Below, piece after piece: positions 21,299 through 32,192 of a stretch of 64,000 bases of DNA. Every line of letters begins with the position of its first letter. Position 1 is the first letter of the stretch. The position numbers and the translations under genes were made by a program. The stretch is taken from NCBI GenBank assembly GCA_017311185.1, contig JAESUZ010003897.1:124001-188000 (forward strand), in the 5' to 3' direction. This DNA is from Proteles cristata cristata (Eukaryota; Chordata; Mammalia; Carnivora; Hyaenidae). The notes under the pieces are model-generated. The model searched no databases and had not been told where the DNA came from. It was given only the letters and a program-made list of their open reading frames with translations.

Positions 21299-21574
21299 AA
21301 AAATTATATTCTTTACAACAAATTATCCATTGGAAATGCTCATTTGGTATTAACTACCTCCATGGGCAGACAAGATGTCATCTTGGATCAAGATGAAGAG
21401 TAACTGGTAACACAACAAAGTTTATAACGGAACATGTCAATAGTTATATTATTTCATTAAATATATATGGAAAGCCAGTAATGTGCCACTCAGTAGGCCA
21501 CTAACATAACTGGACGCTGGCAAACATTATCTAGCTATGTGCCCAAGAACAAAAGGAAATGGATTTTGGTAAAT

Positions 21575-21705
21575 ATATATTAATTTCTCCACAATTGGGA
21601 TAATTATCCCTAATTTCAGAGAAAATGGAGGCACAGAGAGAGTAAATAACTTTCTTGAGGTCATATCTAGAGATCATATAGTCATGACCCAAACCCAAGC
21701 CTGAT
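21575..21705 (-). mobile_element. MIR fragment
   Basis: Reverse MIR: 'cagagaaaatggaggcacagagagagtaaataactttcttgaggtcatat...gatcatatagtcatgacccaaacccaagcctgatc'. An ancient 'AAATAAACATTTGTTGCATCCCTACTATATGGCA' type repeat follows to about 21790. Confidence 0.75.
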
Positions 21706-21952
21706 CAGTTCAAATAAACATTTGTTGCATCCCTACTATATGGCAATCCCTAAGGTGACCATTGAGGGTACAGCCCTGGTCTTTTCTTGGAGAACTCCGC
21801 CAGTTTCCTGACATCAATTCAGTAAATGTACCTCCATGGCCACTCGTGCTTTTTGCCAGCCCTCTTGGTTCCACAGGAAAGGTATAGCTCCTCCTAACCA
21901 GGAGTACTTTTTACCCTATAATCTAGATGCCACTCTTCACCTTTGTTCTTTT

Positions 21953-22143
21953 TTAAAAATATTTTTAATGTTTTGTTTTTGTTTTGTTTTGTTTTTTGAG
22001 AGAGAGACAGAATGTGAGCGGAGGAGGGGCAGAGAAAGAAGACACAGAATCTGAAGCAGGCTCTAGGCTGGAACTCACAAGCCCTGAGATCATGACCTGA
22101 GCCAAAGTTGGAAGCTTAACCACCTGAGCTACCCAGGCACTCC
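21953..22143 (-). mobile_element. SINEC copy with (TTTTG)n tail end
   Basis: Reverse-orientation copy, with TTTTG-rich tail, GA tract and 'GAGCTACCCAGGCACTCC' end. Part of the middle is deleted. Confidence 0.9.
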
Positions 22144-22162
22144 AATGTCTTTTTTAACTTTT

Positions 22163-22208
22163 GTTCTATGGTCATACCACCCTGAACGCGCCCGATCTCA
22201 TCTGTTCT
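22163..22208 (+). pseudogene. 5S rRNA 5' fragment (about first 44 nt)
   Basis: CATACCACCCTGAACGCGCC followed by CGATCTCATCTG matches the 5' part of vertebrate 5S rRNA, with a few changes (one extra T, C-to-T at 'TATGG' and 'GGTCAT'). The match stops after about nucleotide 44, before the A-box/IE/C-box internal promoter is complete, so the copy cannot be transcribed as 5S rRNA. It abuts the 3' end of an old antisense L1. Confidence 0.88.
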
Positions 22209-23379
22209 GAAAAATAGTTTTAGACTTACAGAAAAGATACAAAAATAGTACTGAGTTCATGTACACCCTTCACCCAAGTTTCCTCTAAGATTAACAATTT
22301 GCATAACCATAGTTCAATGATCAAAAGCAGAAAGTTAGCAAGCTATAATGCTAATTATAGACATTATTAAGATTTTACTAGTTTTTGCCTTAATGTCTTT
22401 TTCCTGTCCCAAAATCCAGTCCAGGATCCCATACTGTATTTAGTTTTTGGGTTTCCTTAGTCTCTACCAGATTACGACAGTTCTTCAGTTTTTCTGGTCT
22501 TCCACAACCTTGATAGTTTTGATGAGTATTGGCAGTCATTTTGCAGAATGCCTCTCAATTTGGTTTGTCTGATATTTTCTAATCATCAGATTGAAGTTAT
22601 GCATTTTGGGCAAAAATACCATAGAAGTGATACTGTGTTCTCAACATATCATATCAGAGGGTAAATGATGCCAATGCATCTCATTACTGGTGATATTAAT
22701 CTTGCACTTGGTTAGGCCAATATCTACCAGGTAGTAAAGTTACATTTTTTTTTCCTTTGTATTGATAAAAATCTTGAGGGAGTTACTTTGAGACTATGCA
22801 AAAATCCTGTTTTGCCTCTAGAATCAGAATCACTGATTCTACCATGCATCAGTGGATCTTGCCTGCAACAATTACTGTTGCATTTGCCTAATAGAGATTG
22901 TATATTTCCCTTATTCATTCTACATTACTAAATGGATTTTTTTCTGTGAGGAACAATAATTCCTTCTCCTAATTTATTTGTTTAATTATATTTATGTTAG
23001 TATGGGTTTACAGATATTCTATGAGTTATAATTCAATATTATCATTATTTTGTTTCTCAAATTGTTCAACTCTAGCCATTGGGAGCTCCTTCAGGCTAGT
23101 TTCTGTGTCCTTTTGACCTGTCTACTTCCTTTTTTAAGCACTTCCTTATTTTCTCATACCACAAGATATTCCATTCTCCTTGGAATCAACAATTTCTCCA
23201 AGGAACCTCTGATTCCCTTTTATTAAGGGATGGCATTTAGGAACCAACCTGGGTGCTAGATGTGCTCATTGCTACTATATTAGTATAGTAGAGTATTAGT
23301 GAACAGACTTAAGGAATTACATGTACATATATTAATGTACATATGTACCACACACATTTATATTTACTCCTATCTATCT

Positions 23380-23409
23380 GTGTGTGTGTATGTGTGTGTG
23401 TGTGTGTGC
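23380..23409 (+). repeat. (TG)n microsatellite
   Basis: About 14 TG units with one TA interruption. Confidence 0.95.
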
Positions 23410-23483
23410 ATAACCGTGAGTTTTTCTGACACCACTGATTCCAGATCACAAAGTTTGTTCTAGCCTTTTCTCTTCCTTTGTTT

Positions 23484-23693
23484 TTTTTAAAAAAATTATT
23501 TATTTATTTTCAGAGAGAGAGAGCGCGCACTCACATGCACACTCAAGAAAGGAGCAGAGAGAAAGAATCCCAAGCAGGTTGTAAGCTGTCAGCACAGAGC
23601 CCAATATGGGGCTCAATCTCACAAACCGTGAGATCATGACCTAAGCTGAAATCAAGAGTCAGACACTTAACTGACTAAGTCAACTAGCACCCC
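23484..23693 (-). mobile_element. SINEC copy
   Basis: Reverse-orientation SINE in the old L1. The flanks 'CTCTTCCTTTGTTTT' and 'CTCTTTTCCTTTATTTG' are a decayed TSD. Confidence 0.92.
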
Positions 23694-23965
23694 TCTTTTC
23701 CTTTATTTGTATCTTTCTTTCTCCAACAGTAAGAAACCTGGCACTCATTATCTACAGTATATTTACTCATTTGTTAAATCCTAGTATACACATAAAGTAG
23801 AGAATGCTAACTCATACCAATGTGAGAAACAGATTTATTAAGCACAGTATTTGTGTAGGTTTTTTTTTGTCTTCAGTCTACAGTATCTAGCCCAGATACT
23901 GTTCACTTGTATTTTTAGTGTCTTTCTTTTCCCAACTAACATCTTCACTTACTAAAGTGTAAGTA

Positions 23966-24242
23966 GATTTAATCTTTTAAAGTGTTTATTTAAATTGCAG
24001 TTAGTTAACTTGCAGTGTAATATTAGTTTCAAGGGTACACTATCATTTAGAATAGAAGGGGAGATAAAGAGTTTCCCAAAAAACCCCTAAAGTTCATGAC
24101 CATTAAACCAGCGCTCCAAGAAATAGTAAAGAGGACGCTTTGAAAGGAAAGGAAAGACCCACAGTGACAAAGACAAGAAAGGAACAGAGAAAATCTCTAG
24201 ATACAATAACAAAACAAGTAATAAAATGGCACTAAATATATT
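23966..24242 (-). mobile_element. L1 with inverted 5' part (twin-priming type)
   Basis: 23966-24045 is an L1 3' end in minus orientation ('gttagttaacttgcagtgtaatattagtttcaagggtac'). 24050-24242 is an L1 ORF1-end/ORF2-start region in plus orientation ('aaagagtttcccaaaaa', 'ttcatgaccattaaaccagc', 'aggaacagagaaaatctc', 'aataaaatggcactaaatat'). Head-to-head joining of 3' end and 5' part is the signature of twin priming. Confidence 0.65.
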
Positions 24243-25674
24243 TTAATACTTTTTAATGCCTTCTTCTTATCATCATTTAAAGACCTAAGCCCTCTCCCAA
24301 ACGAAAATCACTGTTCTCTGACCCCACGTCAATTGCACAGTCCCCAGGGCTGAAAGCAGTTGAATAGTACTATATTCACCATCTCCTTTTCCTTTGCTTA
24401 CATTCATTCTTGAATTCATTGCCCTCAGACTTCCATCTTCACTAACCCCCCAAAAACCACTTTTATTAAGAACACTTCTAATCTCTGTATTCCTATAATC
24501 AGAAGACAAATTTGTGCTTTACCTCAAAAAAATATTTCACACTGTCCAGCTCTCTCCTCCCTGACACCTAAGGCAGACTCTCCCAGTTTTCCTGCTTCCT
24601 CTAGCTAATCTTCTCTGTTCTTTACAAGTTCCTCTTTTTATTCCTTAACCGGGGATGCTTCCCTGATTCTTTTCAGCACCCTTTTCAATTCTTACTGTCC
24701 AATGCCCTGAAAAATCTCAATATATCTAATGATTTTTCATTACCATCTGTATGAAAGGCCCCAAAATCTAGAACTGCAATTTAGATATTTCCAGCAGGTG
24801 CCAGAATCAAACATACAAATGCCATTTAGCCAATCTTCACTTGAATATCTCAGAGGAATTTCAAAAGTAACATGTTCAATTATTAACCTGTCACCAGACC
24901 TGATTCTCCTCAATAAGCCTATTTTAAAACACTTTTTCAAACTCTCTTTCCCTTCACTTGGTCTAAGACTTCAGACATAAATGAATTAATCCTTTTTCAT
25001 ACTTAGTTTCATATTTTGTTTAGTAATAATTCTGAAATGTGATACATATTGCTGAAAACAACACACTTTCTAGTATTTAATTCATGCTTGTCTAAAATCA
25101 AACAGAAATTTACTTTATAACACTTTCAGAACAGGAAAACCCTTAATTTTTTTTTGTAGCAACTAACTCCTTGTATCCAAACATCATCTCCGGTTTCTCT
25201 CAATAAAAAAAAAATAATAAATATTTTTATGCTCCATTTAGATTGCATTCATTTCAGTTCCAGAAGTTAGAAATGTATATATTTAAATTTTGTTTAAAGT
25301 ACCAACTAATGAGGAAAATCCATATCTAGTGTTCTTTTGATTACACTTACAATGTGTCCCGAAGTTTCCAAAGCCAAAGATTCCTGGGCTTCCTTCATTA
25401 TTTTTCTGTATTACACCCTTTGCTCACCCATACACAATTAGCTGTACTGCAAATGGAATATTCTTTCTGAAATGTAAATCCGATTAGGTCACTTTTCCTA
25501 TTAAAACTCTCTCTTTTGTGCTTCAAAAGACATCATCAAGAAAATGAAAAAACAATCCGCAGAATTTTTTTGCAAAGCATATATCTGATAAGGGACCTGT
25601 AGCTAGAATGTATAAAGAACTATTGCAACTCAACAACAACAAAACAAATAACCCAGTTTAAAAAATGGGCAAAA

Positions 25675-25884
25675 GGAGCACCTGGGTGGCTCAGTGGGCC
25701 AAGCGTCCGACTTCAGCTCAGGTCATGATCTCACAGTTCCTTGGTTTGAGTCCCATGTCGGACTCTGTGCTGACAGCTAGCTCAGAGCCTGAAGCCTGCT
25801 TCAGATTCTGTGTCTCCCTCTCTCTCTCTCTGACCCTTCCCTTCTCATGCTATCTCTCAGAAATAAATAAAACATTTTAAAAGA
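25675..25884 (+). mobile_element. SINEC copy
   Basis: 'AGCACCTGGGTGGCTCAGTG' head and complete body. 'TTAAAAAATGGG' before and 'TTTTAAAAGATGGG' after suggest the TSD. Confidence 0.92.
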
Positions 25885-25885
25885 T

Positions 25886-26045
25886 GGGGCTCCTGGGTGG
25901 CTCAGTCGGTTGAGCGTCTGACTCTTGATTTTAGCTCAGGTCATGATCTTAGGGTGGCCAGACTGAGCCTCGTGCTAGATGTGGAGCCTGCTTGAGGTTT
26001 TCTGTTTTCCCTTCTGCCTCTCTCCCCTGCTTGCACACAAGCAAG

Positions 26046-26081
<36 letters not shown>

Positions 26082-26125
26082 CTCTGTCTCAAAAATAAAT
26101 AAATGAAAAAAATTTAAATAGAAAT
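25886..26125 (+). mobile_element. SINEC copy, older subtype, abutting previous SINE
   Basis: 'GACTCTTGATTTTAGCTCAGG' subtype with 'GAGCCTGCTTGAGG' and a 34-bp (CT)n. It directly follows the tail of the previous SINE, so one inserted beside the other. Confidence 0.92.
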
Positions 26126-26239
26126 AAATTAAAATTAAAATCAGCAAAGGATCTGAGCAGATACTTCTTCAAAGAAGATACACAAATGGCCAATAGCACA
26201 TGAAAAGATACTCAACATTGTTAACCATCAAGGGAATTT

Positions 26240-26690
26240 TATTAACCATGTCCTGATGCTGAAGCACCAGTCTCTCCTGGGCTATCCGATAAATACTTAT
26301 ATAATAAAGGACTTGCCTACATGTGACTTTCATATGCCAAACCAACCAATCCAGAGCCCATACCCCTAAACACTCCAGGCTAGTACTTCCCTACCCTAAT
26401 TACCCCAAGGCCAGGTACCAGACAACAGGAGCAGCCTCTTTACCCCAGGGCCTGTGGAAATTCTAGCCAATTCTAAACCTGCTTACCCACTTTGCCTGTT
26501 TCTTTCCACAGAAACCACAGTAAAAGCCCTTGCCCATATTCCCCTCCCCTCTTTACCTAAATAGGTGCCTCCCCTTTGGCTTCCTCAGCCATGGCTTGGT
26601 GTACCCCTTCCTCTTGAGATCTGTGAGTATGACAGCTGTCTTTTCAATGGCAGTCTGATCTGTTGACCTAATAACAAAACATACATTTTA
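26240..26690 (+). mobile_element. Solo LTR (ERV-type) within L1
   Basis: About 450 bp of non-L1 sequence between L1 pieces that are otherwise continuous ('aaccatcaagggaa' / 'gaaatgcaaatt'). Its right part, 'cctcccctttggcttcctcagccatggcttggtgtacccc...tctgttgacctaataac', resembles an ERV R/U5 region. Ends and TSD could not be fixed. No internal viral genes are present. Confidence 0.55.
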
Positions 26691-27525
26691 AAATAGAAAT
26701 GCAAATTAAAAATATAATGAGATGCCACTTCACACCCTCTAGGATAGGTGTTATCAAAAAGATGAACAATAACAAGTGTTAGCAAGAATGTGAAGAAAAT
26801 GGAAACCCTCATTCACTGCTAGCAGAAATGTAAAATGGTGCACCTGATTGGAAAACAGTCTATAAACTTCTCAGAAAATTAAGTATATGGTTATCATATG
26901 GCCCAACATTTCCACTCTTAGGTATATGTCCAAGAGAAATGAAAACATGGACACACAAAATCTTGTATGTGAATGTTTATAGCAACGTTATTGATAATAG
27001 CCAAAAAGTGGATATAGCCCTAATGTCTATCAACTGATAGATAATACGTGATATATCCATGCAGTGGAATATTATTCAGACATAAAAAGGAATGAAGTAT
27101 TGACACATGTTGCAACTTGGATGAAACTTGAACTCATGGTCAATGAAAGAAACCAATCACGAAGGACCACATATTGTATGGTTCCATTTATATGAAGATC
27201 CTAGAACAGGCAAATCTGTGGAGACAAAAAGTAGATTAGCAGTTGTCTATGGACAGGTGGGATGAGAGATAACAACTAAGGGGTACAGGTTTCTTTTGGG
27301 GGTAATAAAAATGTTCTAAAACTGATTGTGATGATAGATACACAATTCTGTGAATACTCTAAAAGCCATTGAATTGGACATTTTAAATGGATGAATTATA
27401 TGGTTCATGAATTATATTCAATAAAGCTGTTTAAAAAAACAACAAAAACTCTTCAATGGCTTCCCATTTCCCTTAAGACAAAACTAAAAACACTAAAAGA
27501 AATAGGGCAATAAGAAATCTGGCCC

Positions 27526-27631
27526 CTGGGGGCACCTGGCTGGCTCATTCTGTGGAGCCTGTGACTCTTGATCTCAGGTTTATCAGTTTGAGTTCCATGT
27601 TGGGTGTAGAGATTACTTAAAAATAAAATCT
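27526..27631 (+). mobile_element. Old short SINEC copy
   Basis: tRNA-like 'GGCACCTGGCTGGCTCATTC' and 'GAGTTCCATGTTGGGTGTAGAG' with 'AAAATAAAATC' tail, no CT tract. The tail seeded the following microsatellite. Confidence 0.85.
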
Positions 27632-27633
27632 GA

Positions 27634-27689
<56 letters not shown>

Positions 27690-27793
27690 AAAAGAAGGAA
27701 AGAAAGAAAAAAGAAGAAAGAAGAAGGAAGGAAGGAAGGAAGGAAGGAAGGAAGGAAGGAAGGAAGGAAGGAAGGAAGAAAGAAGGAAAGAAA

Positions 27794-27866
<73 letters not shown>

Positions 27867-27910
27867 AGAGAAAGGAAGGAAGGAAGGAAGGAAGGAAGGA
27901 AGGAAGAAAG
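27632..27910 (+). repeat. Long compound (GAAA)n/(GGAA)n microsatellite
   Basis: About 280 bp of pure purine repeats alternating between GAAA and GGAA blocks, grown from the SINE A-rich tail. The minus-strand open frame across it (27617-27946, Phe/Ser/Leu only) is an artefact. Confidence 0.97.
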
Positions 27911-28059
27911 ATGGCCCCAGGTCACTTTTCCAATGTCATCACTCACTAGTCTTCTCTTCGCCAGTCATTACTCTCCTCCTTTTACTCTAATTCTGGCCAT
28001 GCTGGACTATTTTTGGTCATTTCCCCAAACATGTGTGGCAATTTTAAAATATATTGTCT

Positions 28060-28270
28060 CGGCACCTGGGTGTCTCGTTGGTTAAGTGTCAGACTTCGGC
28101 TCAGGTCATGATCTCACGGCTCATGAGTTCAAGCCCCATATTGGGCTCTGTGCTGACAGTTCAGAGCCTGGAGCCTGCTTCATATTCTGTCTCCTTCTCT
28201 CTTTCTGCCCGTCCCCTGCTCATACTTTCTCTCTGTCACTGTCTCCAATATAAATAAACATTTAAAAAAT
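28060..28270 (+). mobile_element. SINEC copy
   Basis: 'GGCACCTGGGTGTCTCGTTGG' head, B box, CT tract and 'AATAAACATTTAAAA' tail. Confidence 0.93.
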
Positions 28271-28637
28271 TAAAAATAATAAAATTTTAAAAATTAAAAA
28301 GTGTAAAAATTCTGATTTCTGGAAATAAAAGAATATTTCTAAAAAGAAAACATCTTAAAAAAATATAAAATGTTTTGAGTTGAGAAAAAGCATAAGGTAA
28401 CGTTTGTATGCAAGATGTTTACTACTACAAGAAAGTTTTCTGGCTCTTAAAGTATTATAACCAATTTTTATTTAATTTTAGAAAATATGGTTTAAATACT
28501 AGAAAGAATATTATTTTAGCAATATGTGTTGCTAAATATTATTAAGTAAATATAGAGGAAAATATAATTAATTTACATCTGAAATTGTAAACCAATCCAA
28601 CAAAAAATATTTTTTTTTAAGCTTAAGAAGTGTCTCC

Positions 28638-28855
28638 GTGGGGCACCTGGGTGGCTCAGTTGGTTAAGTGTACGACTTTGGCTCATGAGATAGAGTGATC
28701 TATCTCATGGTTTGTGAGTTCAAGTCCTGCGTCGGGCTACATACTGACAGCTCAGAGCCTGGAGCCTACTTTGGATTCTGTGTCTCCCTCTCTGTCTCTA
28801 CCCCTCCTTCACTCACACTGTTTTTCTCTGAAAAATAAATAAACTTTTAAAAAAT
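28638..28855 (+). mobile_element. SINEC copy with small internal duplication
   Basis: Full copy with an extra 'GATAGAGTGATCTATCTC' near its middle. TSD GTGTCTCC at 28630-28637 and 28856-28863. Confidence 0.93.
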
Positions 28856-29124
28856 GTGTCTCCCTGCTCATAGAAAACATTTTAAAATATATGTAATGCT
28901 TGAAAGGAGATCAAATAAATAATATGAAATTTACTTAATTTCTAAGTGGGTCAAACCAACCTATTATCTTTTATTTCTCCTCCAGCAAAAAGTGAACATA
29001 CCACCCTATTCTTATTATGTCCAATTAAAAAGATAAACATCATCACACAATTTTTTTTACCACTCCAAGTTTATTTTATGGCACAAGTCCTCAAAGGTAT
29101 TTGATGACTTTCAACAAAAGGGGA

Positions 29125-29735
29125 AAGTTTGGGTAAGCAGAATTCTAAGACAGCCCTAAAGATTCTTGCCCTCTGATGTATATGCCTTGCATATAATCCC
29201 CTCCCCTTGAGTGTGAGCCCAGTGAATATGATAGAGTATCATTCCCATGATTAGATAACTAAATTGGACTGTGAATTAATAAAAAAGGAGACTACCTTGG
29301 GTGAGCCTGCCCTAATCAGGCGAGGTTGTTAAAAGAAAGTGAACCGTCAGAGAGATTATCCTCATCCCTTGAAGAAAAAGCAAACTATCATTTTATCATA
29401 GGGTGATAACAAGGAAGGACCTGAGAGCAGCCTATAGGAACTAAGAATAGGCCTCAGCCAATAGCAAACAAGAGACAGGGACTTTAATCACATAAACACG
29501 AGGAATTAAATTCTGTTAACATCCACAGTGAGCTTCAAAGAGGACCCTTAGGCTTAGATGAAATTGTAGCCATGGCCAACACATTGATTTCTGCCTGGGG
29601 AGACCCTGAGCAGAGGATCCAGCTAACCCAAGCCGGACTTTTGACTGATGTGAACTGTGAGATAATAAATGTGTGTTGTTTTAAGCTGTAAGTTTGTGAT
29701 AATTTTTTTGTTCAGCAAAAATAACTAATACAAAA
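29125..29735 (+). mobile_element. MLT1-type LTR (ERVL-MaLR)
   Basis: 'gcagaattctaagacagcccta', 'atataatcccctccccttgagtgtg', 'agatgaaattgtagccatggcc', 'gagaccctgagcagaggatccagctaaccc' and 'gtgagataataaatgtgtgttgttttaagctg' follow the MLT1 LTR order to its end. Solo, strongly diverged. Confidence 0.88.
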
Positions 29736-30423
29736 GAGATAAGAAAAAGTCTGCTCCCCTTAGATTCTTTATTATTATTATTATTATTATTGTCAAAACA
29801 CAGAGCATATAATTCACCATCTTGTCTGCTTATAAGAGTGTAGTTTATTCACATTGTTTGAAACACACCTCTAGAACTTTTTCATTTTGCAGATCTGAAA
29901 CTTTATACTTATTAAACAAAAACTCCTCTGATCCCCTGCCTTCAGCCCTAATAACCTCCTTGTACCTTCTGTTTCTATGAATTTGTCTACTTTAGATATC
30001 TTGCATAAGTGGAATCATACAGCATTTGTCTTTTTATCACTAGCTCATTTCATTTAATGTCTTCAAGGTTCATACGTTTCAGCATGTGACAGGATTTCTT
30101 TTCTTTTTAAAGCTGAGTATTTCACTGTGTATATATCTATACCACATTTTGTTTATATATTCATCTGTCAATGTATATTTAGGTTCCTGGCTCTTGTGAA
30201 TAATGTTGCAATGAACATGGATATGAAAAATATCTCTTTGAGATCCTGTTTTCAATTATTTTTGATATACCCAGAAGTGGGATTGCTGAGTTATATGGTA
30301 GTTCTATTTTTAATTCTTTGAGAAAGAGTCATACTGTTTTCTGTAGTGGTTGTACCATTTATACTCCCACCAACAGTACACAGGGTTCCATTTTGTCCAC
30401 ATCCCTGCCAACATTTGTTATTT

Positions 30424-32192
30424 TCTTTTTTTTAAATGATTTTTATTTATTATGAGAGAGAGAGAGCAAGCCAGGCAGGTACAGAGAGAGAGAGAGAGAT
30501 GGACAGAGAGAATCCCAAGCAGACCCGGTGCTGTCAGCACAGAACCCGACATGGGGTCCCATCTCAGGAACCATGACACCATGACCTGAGAAAATTCGTA
30601 TGGAACCACAAAAGACCCTGAATAGCCAAAGTAATACTGAAAAATAAAACCAAAACGGGAGGGATCACCATCCCAGACTTTAACCTCTACTACAAAGCTG
30701 TCATCATCAAGACAGTATGGTATTGGCACAAAAACAGACACATAGACCAATGGAACAGAATTGAGAACTCAGAAGTGGACCCAAAAGTATACAGCCAACT
30801 GATATTTGACAAAGCAGGAAAGAATATCCAATGGAAAAAAGACAGCCTTTTTAACAGATGGTGTTGGGAGAACTGGACAGCAACATGCAGAAGAATGACA
30901 CTAGATCGATTTCTCATACCATGCACAAAAATAAACTCAAAATGGATAAAGGACCTGAATGTGAGACAGGAAACCATCAAAACCCTAGAGGAGAAAGCAG
31001 GACACAACCTCTTTGACCTCAACCGCAGCAACCTCTTACTTGACACATCCCCCAAAGCAAAGGAATCAAGAGCAAAAATAAATGATTGGGACCTCATCAA
31101 GATTAAAAGCTTCTGCACGGCAAAGGAAACAACCCACAAAACTAATAGGCAACCAACGGAATGGGAAAAGATAGTTGCAAATGACATATCAGATAAAAGG
31201 TTGATATCCAGAATCTATAAGGAACTCACCAAACTCCACACCCGAGAAACAAACAACTCAGTAAAGAAATGGGCAGGAGATATGAACAGACACTTCTCCA
31301 AAGAGGACATCCAGATGGCCAACAAACACATGAAATGATGCTCAGCATCCCTCCTCATCAGGGAAATACAAATCAAAACCACACTGAGATACCACCTCAC
31401 GCCAGTCAGAGTGGCTAAAATGAGCAAATCAGAGAACTCTAGATGCTGGCGAGGATGTGGAGAAACGGGCACCCTCCTACACTGTTGGTGGGAATGTAAA
31501 CTGGTACAGCCCCTCTGGAAAACAGTGTGGAGGTTCCTCAGGAAACTAACAATAGAACTCCCCTATGACCCAGCAATAGCACTGCTAGGAATTTACCCAA
31601 GGGATACAGAAATGCTGAGGCATAGGAGCACACGTACCCCAATGTTCATAGCAGCACTCTCCACAATAGCTAAAACATGGAAAGAGCCTAAGTGTCCATC
31701 AACAGGTGAATGGATCAAGAAGATGTGGTTTATCTATACCATGGAATACTACATGGCAGTGAGAAAGAATGAAATCTGGCCATGTGTAGCAACATGGATG
31801 GACCTTGAGGGTGTTATGCTGAGCGAAATAAGTCAGGCAGAGAAGGACAAATATCATATGTGTGCACGTATAAGAGGATTAGGAGGAACTTAACAGAGGA
31901 CCAAGGGGGAGAAGAAGGGCGGAAATGGTGGGGGAAAGGGAGAGAGGCAAACCATGAGAGACTCTTGAATGCTGACAAAAACTGAGGACTGATGGATGGA
32001 GGGGGGAGGGGGGGAATGGGCATGGAGGAGGGCACTTGTGAGGATGAGCACTGGGTGTTATGTGGAAACTAATTTGACAATAAACTATTTGTAAAAAAAA
32101 AAAAAAAGAAGTATCAAGGATGGCATAAGTCCTAATAAGATTTAAAAAAAAAAATCAGACACTTAACCAATTGAGGCACCCAGGTACCCCTG
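30424..32192 (-). mobile_element. SINEC copy split by a young L1
   Basis: 30424-30590 carries the tail, GA tract and B-box half. 32155-32192 carries the missing head half ('TCAGACACTTAACCAATTGAGGCACCC' type). The break lies inside the tRNA-like region. Confidence 0.9.
30591..32154 (+). mobile_element. Young L1, 5'-truncated, with 3' transduction
   Basis: ORF2 C-terminal half, beginning 'AAAATTCGTATGGAACC'. Frames 30775-31338 and 31411-31893 are long but broken at an ATGA stop near 31338 and a frame change. The 3' UTR has a G-rich tract (31990-32035) and poly(A) at 32093-32107. After it come 36 bp of non-L1 DNA (32108-32143) and a second poly(A) (32144-32154). No clear TSD was found. The sequence matches the copies at 12.4 and 15.4 kb very closely by eye. 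Confidence 0.9.

Larger units (their letters stand above)
22209..23965 (-). mobile_element. Old L1 3' UTR region (L1M type)
   Basis: 'gttttagacttacagaaaagatacaaaaatagtactgag', 'tggtttgtctgatattttctaatcatcagattg', 'ttctccaaggaacctctgattccctttta' occur in the order of the ancient L1M 3' region in minus orientation. A SINE (23484-23693) and a TG microsatellite (23380-23409) interrupt it. The right boundary is approximate. Confidence 0.65.
25513..27444 (+). mobile_element. Old L1 3' part inserted in L2
   Basis: From 'cttttgtgcttcaaaagacatc' (ORF2) to 'ttatattcaataaagctgttt' (3' end). The TSD AAAACTCT is exact at 25503-25510 and 27445-27452. It contains two SINEs (25675-25884, 25886-26125) and an LTR (about 26240-26690). 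Stops throughout. Confidence 0.85.
24400..28050 (+). mobile_element. L2 element, broken by later insertions
   Basis: Consecutive L2 ORF2/3' pieces: 24400-25512 ('ttaccatctgtatgaaaggcccc', 'atctcagagg...acatgttc', 'ccgattaggtcacttttcctattaaaactct'), 27453-27525 ('tcaatggcttcccatttcccttaagac') and 27911-28050 ('ggccaggctgga'-type end, 'attctggccatgctggac'). An L1 (25513-27444) and a SINE plus microsatellite (27526-27910) separate them. Some boundaries are approximate. Confidence 0.65.

Noticed and set aside
27617..27946. 109-codon minus-strand frame of Phe, Ser and Leu
   Set aside because: Pure translation of a GAAA/GGAA microsatellite.
30775..31893. Long plus-strand frames that look like a gene
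   Set aside because: They are L1 ORF2 C-terminal pieces ending in a G-rich 3' UTR and poly(A), interrupted by a stop and a frameshift.
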